NCBI GenBank assembly: GCA_963556195.1
Contig: OY744523.1
Coordinates: 78,984,945-79,048,944, forward strand
Reading direction: 5' to 3'
DNA length: 64,000 nucleotides
Source of the DNA: Sepiola atlantica
Lineage: Eukaryota; Mollusca; Cephalopoda; Sepiida; Sepiolidae
Positions 45,492 to 57,875 of this stretch are shown here, piece by piece. Made by a program: the position numbers and the translations under genes. Position 1 is the stretch's first letter; each line of letters begins with the position of its first letter. A model generated the notes under the pieces. The model had not been told where the DNA came from and ran no database searches. It worked only from the letters and a program-made list of their open reading frames with translations.

Positions 45492-46257
45492 TACCAATAG
45501 AAAGAAAGCTGGACATGTGTATCCTAGAACTCTACCTCGCCCCTGTGACATACTTTCCTTGGTGGAGAGCGAGTTAATGCTAATGCACAATGCAATATAT
45601 TCATAAAGTATGCATTGAAAAAAAGAACTTCTTCAATTGGAAAAGACCGTCTGTGTGAAGAATTCGCCATTTTTGACTTTTTCTTTGGTGTCTATTTTTG
45701 ACAAAGGGAAGATTTTCCCGAAATATTAAATGATTCTTAAACATCATCCGGACAACATACACAGCCGACACCACACTTGTTGTTATATAAGATTGTAAAG
45801 AAAAATAAATAGTAAGTCCCCCCTTCGATTTATTATTTTTGTTCTTTTCAGCTTCTCATCAATCAGGCACACTGCATTGCCTCCAGTCTTCTTAATATAT
45901 TTACGACAATTCCTAGCAATGCTTAAAGCAAACTACTATTCTCTATTAGGATTTTTATGTTGTTTCTCGGCAGAGACATTAAAATTCTAAAGATGGCATT
46001 TTTTAAGGCATTGCTTCAGGGGTGAAAACGTACATCCTTTTTCTTTCCAAAGTTTTATAAAGTTTCGAATATAAATGATCATTTTTTAGATATGATGTTC
46101 CGTTTTCTAGCGATAAAAGAAGTAAATCTGATAGTAGACAAAACTGATACCACATTGAAGAATTAGTCAGATGTTTAGAAAATGCTTACAAGTTAAACTA
46201 TAAGTGAACACCTTCAAGTAGTTAAGAGTTAAAAAATTGCAACTTTGCGAATTATCC
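45492..46257. other. unique sequence, no gene
   Basis: No frame above 60 codons and no repeat. Confidence 0.55.
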
Positions 46258-49180
46258 AAGCAGAGAGCATTTAGAAGGAAAACATAATTATTAGGAATGG
46301 TAATCCACCAACATTATAAATCGAACTGACATTGTCAATGTGAAAAAAAGACAAATAAGAAAGGGATTTAGAAGGAAAAACTGATTATTAGGAATGGTAA
46401 TCCACCATCATTAGAAATCGAACTGACATTGTCAATGTGAAAAAAAGACAAATGAGAAAGGCATTTAGAAGGACAAACTGATTATTAGGAATGGTAATCC
46501 ACCAACATTAGAAATCGAACTGACATTGTCAATGTGAAAAAAAGACACATGAGAAAGGCATTTAGAAGGACAAACTGATTATTAGGAATGGTAATCCACC
46601 AACATTAGAAATCGAACTGACATTGTCAATGTGAAAAAAAGACACATGAGAAAAGCATTTAGAAGGACAAACTGATTATTAGGAATGGTAATCCACCAAC
46701 ATTAGAAATCGAACTGACATTGTCAATGTGAAAAAAAGACAAATGAGAAAGGGATTTAGAAGGACGAACTGATTATTATGAATGGTAATCCACCAACATT
46801 AGAAATCGAACTGACATTGTCAATGTGAAAAAAAGACAAATGAGAAAGGCACTTAGAAGGACAAACTGATTATTAGGAATGGTAATCCACCAACATTAGA
46901 AATCGAACTGACATTGTCAATGTGAAAAAAAGACAAATGAGAAAGGCACTTAGAAGGACGAACTGATTATTAGGAATGGTAATCCACCAACATTAGAAAT
47001 CGAACTGACATTGTCAATGTGAAAAAAAGACACATGAGAAAGGCATTTAGAAGGACAAACTGATTATTAGGAATGGTAATCCACCAACATTAGAAATCGA
47101 ACTGACATTGTCAATGTGAAAAAAAGACACATGAGAAAAGCATTTAGAAGGACAAACTGATTATTAGGAATGGTAATCCACCAACATTAGAAATCGAACT
47201 GACATTGTCAATGTGAAAAAAAGACACATGAGAAAGGCATTTAGAAGGACAAACTGATTATTAGGAATGGTAATCCACCAACATTAGAAATCGAACTGAC
47301 ATTGTCAATGTGAAAAAAAGACACATGAGAAAAGCATTTAGAAGGACAAACTGATTATTAGGAATGGTAATCCACCAACATTAGAAATCGAACTGACATT
47401 GTCAATGTGAAAAAAAGACACATGAGAAAGGCATTTAGAAGGACAAACTGATTATTAGGAATGGTAATCCACCAACATTAGAAATCGAACTGACATTGTC
47501 AATGTGAAAAAAAGACAAATGAGAAAGGCACTTAGAAGGACAAACTGATTATTAGGAATGGTAATCCACCAACATTAGAAATCGAACTGACATTGTCAAT
47601 GTGAAAAAAAGACACATGAGAAAGGCATTTAGAAGGACAAACTGATTATTAGGAATGGTAATCCACCAACATTAGAAATCGAACTGACATTGTCAATGTG
47701 AAAAAAAGACACATGAGAAAAGCATTTAGAAGGACAAACTGATTATTAGGAATGGTAATCCACCAACATTAGAAATCGAACTGACATTGTCAATGTGAAA
47801 AAAAGACACATGAGAAAGGCATTTAGAAGGACAAACTGATTATTATGAATGGTAATCCACCAACATTAGAAATCGAACTGACATTGTCAATGTGAAAAAA
47901 AGACAAATGAGAAAGGCACTTAGAAGGACAAACTGATTATTAGGAATGGTAATCCACCAACATTAGAAATCGAACTGACATTGTCAATGTGAAAAAAAGA
48001 CAAATGAGAAAGGCACTTAGAAGGACGAACTGATTATTAGGAATGGTAATCCACCAACATTAGAAATCGAACTGACATTGTCAATGTGAAAAAAAGACAC
48101 ATGAGAAAGGCATTTAGAAGGACAAACTGATTATTAGGAATGGTAATCCACCAACATTAGAAATCGAACTGACATTGTCAATGTGAAAAAAAGACACATG
48201 AGAAAAGCATTTAGAAGGACAAACTGATTATTAGGAATGGTAATCCACCAACATTAGAAATCGAACTGACATTGTCAATGTGAAAAAAAGACACATGAGA
48301 AAGGCATTTAGAAGGACAAACTGATTATTAGGAATGGTAATCCACCAACATTAGAAATCGAACTGACATTGTCAATGTGAAAAAAAGACACATGAGAAAA
48401 GCATTTAGAAGGACAAACTGATTATTAGGAATGGTAATCCACCAACATTAGAAATCGAACTGACATTGTCAATGTGAAAAAAAGACACATGAGAAAGGCA
48501 TTTAGAAGGACAAACTGATTATTAGGAATGGTAATCCACCAACATTAGAAATCGAACTGACATTGTCAATGTGAAAAAAAGACACATGAGAAAAGCATTT
48601 AGAAGGACAAACTGATTATTAGGAATGGTAATCCACCAACATTAGAAATCGAACTGACATTGTCAATGTGAAAAAAAGACAAATGAGAAAGGGATTTAGA
48701 AGGACGAACTGATTATTATGAATGGTAATCCACCAACATTAGAAATCGAACTGACATTGTCAATGTGAAAAAAAGACAAATGAGAAAGGCACTTAGAAGG
48801 ACAAACTGATTATTAGGAATGGTAATCCACCAACATTAGAAATCGAACTGACATTGTCAATGTGAAAAAAAGACAAATGAGAAAGGCACTTAGAAGGACG
48901 AACTGATTATTAGGAATGGTAATCCACCAACATTAGAAATCGAACTGACATTGTCAATGTGAAAAAAAGACACATGAGAAAGGCATTTAGAAGGACAAAC
49001 TGATTATTAGGAATGGTAATCCACCAACATTAGAAATCGAACTGACATTGTCAATGTGAAAAAAAGACAAATGAGAAAGGGATTTAGAAGGACGAACTGA
49101 TTATTATGAATGGTAATCCACCAACATTAGATATCGAGCTGACATTGTCAATGTGAAAAAATGACAAATGAGAAAGGGAG
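46258..49180. repeat. 97-bp satellite, about 30 units, with higher-order structure
   Basis: The unit contains GGAATGGTAATCCACCAACA, AGAAATCGAACTGACATTGT and CAATGTGAAAAAAAGACA. Edge units (46258, 49110) are more diverged than inner ones. Variant markers (AAAAGCATTT, AAAGGCATTT, GGGATTT with TTATTATG, GGCACTTAG with ACAAAC or ACGAAC) follow an ordered pattern. Units 7-13 and 18-24 show the same order, an 11-unit (1067-bp) higher-order period, and AB dimers of 194 bp alternate in between. Each unit has the small inverted repeat ACATTGTCAATGT. It has no open frame of note. Confidence 0.95.
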
Positions 49181-49484
49181 ATATACTATAAATTATTCAA
49201 ATGCCTAAAGAAATTATATCATCTCAAACCGGATCCTTGGGAATAGAAAAATAGAAATTGCTTAGAATTTTTAAAATCAGACAGTTAACTCTATTCAAGT
49301 GAATAGTCCATATTTAATCTTTATAAACCAAGAAAAGGGATTGATCAAATAATAGATATCGTAGCCATTTTAATGATTATCAGATAGACAGTAAAAGTCA
49401 ATAAGAAAATATAGAAATATTAATGGTTCTGTTTTGGATTACTTTTTTTTAGATGAGGATTGATAATTTAAATTATTTAGATTA
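49181..49484. other. unique AT-rich sequence, no gene
   Basis: Nothing recognised. Confidence 0.5.
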
Positions 49485-49625
49485 TTCAGATCTCATCTTG
49501 GCTGTTATTCTCACAACGTTTCGGCCAATATAACCATCGACCTTCTTCAGATGCATCTTGTCGGACTCGGGAATCTCTCTGTCAAACTCTGGAATCTATA
49601 CGAAATTTTGAATGAAACACTTTAT
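49485..49625 (-). mobile_element. Penelope-like 3' end remnant (tentative)
   Basis: ATTCTCACAACGTTTCGGCC at 49509-49528 and CTTCTTCAGATGCATC at 49542 are the reverse complement of the GATGC..CTGAAGAAG ... CGAAACGTTGTGA text seen at Penelope-like 3' ends. A weaker copy lies at 51895-52010 (CTTCTTCAGGTGCATTC). Confidence 0.5.
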
Positions 49626-50014
49626 TTAATTCAAAGTTCTACCCAAGAAGAACAAAATTCATGATGAGGATGTCAAGCATGAAAGGGTTAGGGCACGATC
49701 ATCGTAATAACCCAGGCCAGAGTCGAGTTTTTCTGGTGACGTCATTGATAGTGGTTAGTAAGAACCACTATCAAGAGGTCCGGAAGTGCCAAAGGCAATG
49801 AGGCTGAGGAGGATGCGTGAGAGTTCATCTTTTTTCAGCAAGTTACCAGGGCGAGCAGACTGCCCCATAGGATTTATTCATGCACTTGGAAATCATTGTT
49901 AACTTGTTCCTGCCTTTGTGACTTTATTTCCTGTCTTGCTGAAGCCGAAACTATACTCTTAGTTCTATTAATTGTATTAATGAATATTAAATCAGACTAA
50001 TGTACTATCTTTCA

Positions 50015-50310
50015 ATGCTTAATTCGGGGAGCGGGGTAGTGTAGTATCTGTTCTGTGTTCATGAGTCCATCTTCCCAGACATCATCTCCTTCTTTTATAA
50101 ATAAAATAAAATTAAAGTACCTTATTTATGAATGTCAAGCGCGAACGCAGACCCTATAATATTTTTATAAATAAAATAAAGTAAACTCTATTTCCTTTTT
50201 ATAGATGTGAAAATAAACGCAGACACCACAATTTTTTAATAAATGAAATTAAATCAAAGGTATTTCCTTTTTATAGATGTCAAACGCGAAAGAAAATAAT
50301 ATTAAATTAC
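50015..50310 (+). repeat. U2-like motif followed by ~70-bp degenerate repeats
   Basis: AGTGTAGTATCTGTTCT at 50038-50054 is identical to 17 consecutive bases of U2 snRNA and is followed by CATGAGTCCATCTTCCC, as in the tandem units at 60030. Then 2-3 units with TTTCCTTTTTATAGATGT and CGCAGACCC.ATAATATTTT follow, a text also found once at 11535-11580. Confidence 0.65.
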
Positions 50311-53300
50311 AACATAGCCGCCAACGCTTAAGGCATTGCATTAAAGTTCGATTTTCAAGTCTTTAAAAAATAAATTAGAGTTTCATTTCGGGATAAAAAT
50401 ACAATTTAAGACTAATTAATAAATTTTATCTAAAATTTGTGCAAAAATCAAACGAAATAAGCGAGATATTCAAATAATAATATATTGTAAATAAACTGTT
50501 CGTTTTTAATTTCTTGAAAAATTGTTCGTTTGGAAAAAAAGAATTTCCCCCTCAAAAATGACTGTTTTAATTTATTACAAAGTTTTACTATATTATAAAT
50601 AAATGTTGGTTTTGCAAAAACAAAAAAACAAACACACATTTTAATTTATTTCAATAAATCTTCTATTAATGAATTATTTTGAATTATTGATTTTGTGTTA
50701 TTTGTAATCTTTCATGTTTGATATACTTTCCATGTTTGATTTACTTTTAAGTTAAAAAAATCAAAGGTTGTCTGCCGTTGATGCTACTGTTGCTCTTTAC
50801 AAATGTAAACAAAAATCTCTATTCTGCACAAGTGCCTTAAGTTGAACTATTTAGTAAATTGAAAAGTTTTTTTTTTAGTTTTAGGTGCTTATTCGTAATA
50901 CTCCACCCGTTTTTCTCAACTTTTTTACTGACCAATTTTTTTTATTTTTTCGGTGTATCATATCGCTAGAGAATTCCGTGTTTTTTGGAAATTATTTCCA
51001 AATATTTTAGATTTTAGGAAGGGGATCAGTTTTCTATATAAATTGGATACAAATTTAAAAAAAAATATTTCTGTGTACAATTACCTATCATGTCGCTAGA
51101 GAATTCCGGGTTTAGTCTAATAGAAATACAAAAGTAGTTTAATTGATAGAAATTGAAATTGCTATTCATTCAGCATTCTGGATTAATGAGAGAATCAAGA
51201 AACATCATTCATTCTTTAAAAAAATGAGAGCAACTCTTATCAAATTATTCAGCAAAAATTTGTCTTCTTCTTCTTGAGATATTTCCATGCAGCCTAACAG
51301 ATAGTCTTTTCATTCGATGTAGACCAGATTGTCATAACAATCAACTCAAACATTAAAAATATCCGTAAAGAATGAACTTATTTAAAGAATTAATATTAAA
51401 TCAGACAAATTAATTTTCAAAGAAAAATTTTCATGTTTTAAATTTTTTAAGATTTATGACAACACCATTTTATTATTAAGTATTAATTTAATGTTTACTG
51501 TCTAGCCTACACAAATTACACAAAATAATACATTTGCACTAAGATTTCTAATAAAGTAATTGGTTAATTATATCCATGATCGTTAATTAATAAATACTGA
51601 AAATTTCATTAAAATTGATTGATTTCCTGAATTTTGGTGAATTTTTGAGTGAAGAGAGATGTCAAAATGCCAATAGTCTGACTGTTCGACAGATCTTGTT
51701 TGCTACTTTATAGCATGACATAATTTTCCAGTGCACTGGCCTGGTTATTACGATGGTCGTGGTTAGGGGGTCTAGGATGGAAGGGATTTCTAATCATTAG
51801 TTTTGTTTTACTGCAATTGAACTTTGCCACCATTTACAAAATGATTCCAAGAATTTTAGATATTTTTTAGAACAGGACTTATTTACATTATTTGGACCAT
51901 TGTCTCTATCTTGGATGTTACAATTTTCACAATATTTGAATATTTAGCCTTCTTCAGGTGCATTCTTTCATAGTTGGTAACATTCTGGGAATTTTGAATC
52001 GAACCTTTTTTTGAACAAATCTGTTGGAGTAGATTGTCTCTCATTTCGTGTTACCATGTTTAGATATCAGTTATGTTTCTCTTCAGTCCCCTCACCCGGG
52101 ATTGAACTCACAACATTAAGATATGATTCACTCAGAAATATATATTAACCAATACTTTTATCTACTTAGCAATCTTGGATAATTGGGGTTGGGATGTTAT
52201 AAACTTAATGTTTCTAGTATGATTATTTACCTATACTCATATTGCATGTTGTATGCTTATATTGTAATTATTTAATTATTATTGTCAGCATTATTACTTC
52301 TAATTTTGAAATTATCTGCCCTTGCTTTCTTAATTGTTGTGTTCATCCCTATATTTGATCTAAGTAAGAAGTTGTTGTAGCCTTGCATATCTGTTGATTA
52401 TTTGAGTTGTCTGAATTTCTAGTGTTACTCTTTCTTATTTAAACCTCATTGCACAGGGGGGGGGAGCATACAGCAGTCTCAAATCATAATATTGAAATAT
52501 GCAAGAAGCTTCAAAAGAAGCCATTTTATTACTTTAGATTTTCTCTCATTTATCGCAAGTGTTCAGTTTGTGTGTTTTCATTAATGCAAAACTTACGTCG
52601 CCTAATCTAGAGGTTTGCACTGTGTAGCAAAGTCTCAAACGTTTTGCTCTCAAACTTCTTGCCAGGTATGAAACTCTCAACATTCATAAAAAAATCTCTG
52701 TCAATGACAAAAGAAAGAGAAGACAGACTCAACTAGAAGAAGGTTATTATCAATACATGGTTTCATGGTCACGAACATTGTTCTCTGGGTAGCATTTTCA
52801 AACTAATGTATTTTATGTATGAGATATTTCCCCACATTGATATACACATGTTAAATGAATGAGGTTTTAGAATATAATCGTTTTCTAAACTGAACCAATA
52901 ATTGTGAAGATTGTTCGGTCACATCGAAATGAACATTCAGTTTTTCACTGATTCCATTTTACCACAAAACAACGCATTAATTATTTCGCAGCAAAGTTGT
53001 TTTTTCACCGAAAATTGGCTATGATCGCTCTAACTACACTAAAGAGTATGAAATAAGGGTGGGGTAGAGGTGCTCATATTCGACCCCCCCCCCCGTAGCA
53101 TCAATTAAGCAATGTAGCTTCTTACAAAATCACGCATCCAATATTTGATCAACGTTTATCATCATTTCATAAGTCTAGTTTAGTATCTTAGTTATAACTC
53201 GTTATGGCTATTATCACAGGAATGACATGCTCAACAAGTTTTCTTATGATCACACAATTGTGACGGCACATATAACTATTAATTATCAACAATATTTTCT

Positions 53301-53406
53301 TAAACAGGAAGATGTTGAAAAGAACAGTTAATTCATTATTGATGAGCTTTTTTGTTATGAAATATATTTTATATGCATATTTCCTAGTGTTATTACACAC
53401 ACACAT

Positions 53407-53412
<6 letters not shown>
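50311..53412. other. AT-rich sequence with a few TE scraps, no gene
   Basis: There is a Penelope-like scrap at 51895-52010. GAGTTCAATCCCGGGTGAGG on the minus strand at about 52087-52106 looks like a tRNA/SINE B box, but no matching A box is convincing. A C-run lies at 53085-53094. A direct repeat TATC.TAGAGAATTCCG lies about 130 bp apart (50960, 51090). Confidence 0.45.

Positions 53413-53458
<46 letters not shown>
53413..53458. repeat. (TA)n microsatellite
   Basis: Preceded by a short CA run. Confidence 0.95.
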
Positions 53459-53461
<3 letters not shown>

Positions 53462-54342
53462 GTTTGAATTAGCTACTAGCCACCATCCTCGAGTGTCTTC
53501 GGTCTCTTTGTACAAGAGTTTGTAAGGACAACCTGACACGAGGATACTTCACCCTCCAAGTAAACCATGAAGAAATATTCAAAAAACATAGTATTCAAAG
53601 TCCAAATAAGATCCCCTCGACACAGCTATAACTGGCTCATATGAGGAATGGTAAAGTAAAGGAATGATGTACCTTTCCCAAGTAATTTTACCTCAAGTAA
53701 CAGCACTTAGCTGGATACTCCACCAGACTAGATGAATTCTTGTCCTGGAATTCGGTAAGACCAATAGACCACAAGAAAGATATAATATTACATAGTTTAC
53801 TGATCAATTGAGGAGAGGAAAATTAATATTCTTAACTTCTTTACTAACTTAACGTTTGACAGGTAAAGGAGAACTTTAATGGAATATTGAATATCTATGT
53901 ATCTCATATAGAAATCTAGTGTTAGCCCAAGGAAGAGACCCCTTGATTTCTGAGAACTTCAACTGAAGTAAAATGAAACAAAAAAGAGAGATGAAGTTAC
54001 AGATATTCATTGGTTATCGACTTTGCATAGTATATTCGAGTTCTGCTCAGACCATTACATCACTTTTACGAATACCCTTGAGAAAGGTATGAATACATCT
54101 CTCCTCCCCTAGAGATATGGGTGAAATAGCAGGGTAGACTAAACACTCAATCCAAAATATAGAAGAAGTTATGACAAAATAGGTTATTGACACATGACAC
54201 ACTATGCACCTGTACATACATTTCTTGCCTGATGGAGAGAGTGGGTATTGTTCTCCACAAACTATGATCCACTATACGCTGTAATCAAATTCATCTGTGG
54301 AGGTTCTCTTATAATCAGATGATCAAATATTGTTCTTGACAG

Positions 54343-54345
<3 letters not shown>
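53459..54345. other. unique sequence, no gene
   Basis: Higher complexity than its surroundings and bounded by (TA)n on both sides, so possibly an unrecognised dispersed element. No frame above 60 codons. Confidence 0.45.

Positions 54346-54434
<89 letters not shown>
54346..54434. repeat. (TA)n microsatellite
   Basis: About 89 bp of TA. Confidence 0.95.
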
Positions 54435-54436
<2 letters not shown>

Positions 54437-54489
54437 CATTGCTCATTAGGTAAAACTAATTCGAGCTTCCGGCATTTGACAATGTTTAC

Positions 54490-54636
54490 ATTGAGCCAGT
54501 GTCGTGTGATAGCTCAATGGTAGAAGCGCTGACTGTCAGCTCGATGGTCGAGTTTTCATCCTGGTTTGAAGCACTAGCTGGTCTAGCCGTACTGAAGAGT
54601 TGTGATACAGCGAAACAGTCTGTATGTGGATGACTA

Positions 54637-54673
<37 letters not shown>

Positions 54674-54674
54674 T
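54490..54674 (+). mobile_element. tRNA-derived SINE with (TA)n tail
   Basis: A-box TAGCTCAATGG (54510-54520, canonical TAGCTCAGTGG) and B-box-like GGTCGAGTTTTC (54546-54557) are spaced as in a tRNA gene. A non-tRNA body follows, containing GAAACAGTCTGTATGTGGAT, and then GACTATATATA with a TA tail. The acceptor stem does not close, so it is a SINE head rather than a tRNA gene. Transcription would be by RNA polymerase III from the internal promoter, with mobilisation by a LINE. Confidence 0.75.
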
Positions 54675-54716
54675 GGGGAAGAGAAACCTAGCAGAGTGGT
54701 CTATTTTTAATAAATA

Positions 54717-54718
<2 letters not shown>

Positions 54719-54770
<52 letters not shown>
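54719..54770. repeat. (TA)n microsatellite
   Basis: 52 bp of TA. Confidence 0.95.
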
Positions 54771-54773
<3 letters not shown>

Positions 54774-54839
54774 CACATAATACACCATATATTTCATATT
54801 AAATGAAAAGAAAAAAGCCATACTAATATTTTCAAAAAG

Positions 54840-55600
54840 CAATAAGCAAAAATCTTATACACCAGCGACTTCTCTCATAAACAGACATCTTCTCTTACCT
54901 ATCCATGCCAATAATACAATAATTTACAACACTCTAAATAAACTAGGAATTCCAACAATACAAGCTATAAAACAAACATTAAAAACAACAAAACATTTTT
55001 TACCCACATCTTATACAGATATATACACTATCCCATGCAGTAATTGTCATCAGATATACGTAGGGGAAACTCAATGGGAACTAAAGAAAAGGCTTGGTGA
55101 ACATAAAAGATGTATAAAAATAACAATTCTCTGAACACACTTTTTTACTATGCATTACAACACGATAATTCTTTTAATTTTGGGCGGGCTAGAATCGTTA
55201 AATTCATTGGTAATAAATCTCGACGAAGACTTCTTGAATCAGTACTCATTATAAACTCTAACCAAATTAAACAACGTAATGGCTTCTACAATTTGTCTCC
55301 TTTAATCAGCAAACTAATTTTATCCAGACAAAACTTGAATTTAGATCCAAGCTAGCTATTTTATACCACACTTCTGACATACTCTACACATAATATCGAT
55401 AATAAAATAGCAAAAACAAAATAGATGTAAATAAATAAAAACATCCGTTTCATTTCATCAACATTTTACGCATTTCAAATTCCAATAGCTGTTTTATTTC
55501 GAAAAAAGAACAAAACCACATTTTTTAATATTCTAACGACTATTTTTTAAATCCATCATCCCGAAACGTTGTGAAATAAATAATATTTTCGTTCACCTTT
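54840..55600 (+). pseudogene. Penelope-like element: GIY-YIG endonuclease C-terminus and 3' end
   Basis: In one frame 54858-55115 reads SLINRHLLLPIHANNTIIYN, then LGIPTIQAIKQTLKTTKHFL, then YTDIYTIPCSNCHQIYVGET with QWELKKRLGEHKRCIK. This is the GIY-YIG endonuclease with CxxC-type Cys residues and the conserved IYVGET/LxxRLxEH. A one-base frameshift in AAAAATAAC (about 55118) moves to the next frame (55110-55355), which continues HDNSFNFGRARIVKFI...RRRLLESVLIINSNQIKQRN and NGFYNLSP, ending NLDPS. This contains the conserved Glu (LLESVLI). At 55560 CCCGAAACGTTGTGAAATAA is the typical Penelope 3' terminal motif. The RT core is absent (5' truncation at the (TA)n). Confidence 0.9.
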
Positions 55601-56308
55601 TTCATTTTCCATTATATGTAGAAGGATGAAAAGGAATTAGAAAAGCGACGGAGGCAGATCTTTTTTCAATTCAGTTGCTCAATGCAAGGTATATTCCGCA
55701 AAAAAGCAATTTATTCAATTAATTTTTTCCTTAAGCCAGGCTTTTCAAAGATCAAAATCTTATCATCAGAGGACATTGCTGGGATAGATAAGTTGGCAAA
55801 GGCCAAGATTTAAAATTTGAAAAACTAAAATAAAGATTGTGGGGGTAAAAACAAGGCAAAAAGCTGTCCGAATGCAAGCAAGTGTCCGATTGCAAAAAAA
55901 ATCCGGCGTCAAAAAGTCCAGCAGAGAAAGTGATATGTAGGTAGATCGTTAGAAGGCACTGGAAAAAAAATTTAGAGGTTTCAAAGTTAAATTCCAGAAA
56001 CCACCATCTTCAGGTGTGGCCAAAATAGATAGAATCCAGAGGGTAAAAAGTCCAATAGAGGGTTCGTTCGTGGATGCAACAAGGCTCAGTAATTCGTGAG
56101 GTGGGAAATATAAGCCATATCAAAAAGTCTATCTGGGCTGAAAATCATAAAATAAGTTGAAATTGACGAAGAGACAGCGAATTAATATTTAAAAGCTAGG
56201 CCAAGATCCCAATTGCCCGTGATAAACAAGACCGTCTATCCGGTATATTGAGCTGTATACTTTTCACAATAGGTTTTACCTTTCCTAAAAGTTTGCTTTT
56301 AGTTCTCC

Positions 56309-56310
<2 letters not shown>
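55601..56310. other. unique sequence, possible Penelope-related scraps, no gene
   Basis: CCACCATCTTCAGGTGTGG (about 56000) resembles the hinge text of Penelope ends. No coding signal. Confidence 0.4.
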
Positions 56311-56312
<2 letters not shown>

Positions 56313-56405
<93 letters not shown>

Positions 56406-56442
56406 ATATGTATCTCTCTCTCATGTATATATATATATATAT
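56313..56442. repeat. (TA)n-(TG)n compound microsatellite
   Basis: TA 56313-56375, GT 56376-56400, then TATATG/TA to about 56442. Confidence 0.95.
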
Positions 56443-56599
56443 ACATTAAATATAAATACATTACTTTCCCCTCCCTATATCTTATTTCCCCCTCTTCCCC
56501 CCGTTACACCATTCTCTTATACAACCTTCTATATTCAATTCTCCCTTTCTCCTGCTTCAATAACCGCTTATCTTACCTCTATAAACATGACGCACGCTT

Positions 56600-57030
56600 C
56601 CGCCTGTACCCTCATGGTTTAAATAATCCAGACCGCTACCACCACCCACAACACACCTTCCACAGTTAACTTACTTTCTCTCACTGCTACCATCTTTTTG
56701 AGCCCATAATTTATATTTTTATAAGCAACCCTTTGGGCTTACATCACACATGCTCCCTCCTCCTCTCTAATCGTTTTAATAGCTCCGACCGCTACTATAT
56801 TTCCCCACACACACTTTCCACAGTTAACTCAAATTCTCCCACTGCTACTACATATTTGTAGTCCATAATTTATCTTTTCATAAGCGGCCTTTTGAGCTGT
56901 ACTCCTCATACTGCTGTTGTTCTAAATATTTGTACTTGGGTGTTATTTCTTCAGACCACCTACTCTGGGGAAGTCTTGAAATAAAGACGAAACGTTGATG
57001 AATACATAAATAATATTTTTGGTTTTCCTT
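56600..57030 (+). mobile_element. Penelope-like 3' end with ~175-bp direct repeat
   Basis: Two copies of a segment (about 56615-56745 and 56788-56915) share CCGCTAC, CTTTCCACAGTTAACT, CTCTCACTGCTAC, CCATAATTTAT and TTATAAGC..CC. Downstream, CTGGGGAAGTCTTGAAATAA and GACGAAACGTTGATGAATAC (about 56993) form a Penelope-type 3' terminus. No protein frame is left. Confidence 0.6.
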
Positions 57031-57590
<560 letters not shown>

Positions 57591-57875
57591 ATTTTTTAAA
57601 TATCAAAGTGTTTTTTCACCTACAGACGACGTCGTTTTGGGCTCTCTTACCCTCATCCGTGCAGAAGTGGCAGTTGCAGGTGGTCCCATGGGCTCAAATA
57701 CAATTTGTAGATTCAGGCTAGAATCACAAGACAAATGCTCGGAACCACACAGCCGCGAGAAATCGACACAGACAGTAATTGAAATTAAAATGCACTTACT
57801 CGGAAGGCAGGGGGAGGCATCTTGTCGTCCACAGTGTTCAACGCTCGAGCAGAATTTGCTCATATATATATATAT
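57591..57875. other. higher-GC island between (TA)n tracts, unclassified
   Basis: About 270 bp of complex sequence is bounded by TA repeats. An 86-codon minus frame (57863-57603) has no domain. The minus strand has GAGTAAGTGC and AGGGTAAGAG, which would fit splice donors. The plus strand has TTTTTTCACCTACAG, which would fit an acceptor. The palindrome ACGACGTCGT is at 57626. It could be an unrecognised SINE-like unit or, less likely, an exon. Confidence 0.35.

Noticed and set aside
46258..49180. CRISPR-like array
   Set aside because: Eukaryotic window with head-to-tail identical 97-bp units and no spacers. It is a satellite.
54501..54575. tRNA gene
   Set aside because: A- and B-box-like sequences are present, but the acceptor and anticodon stems do not fold properly and a SINE body follows.
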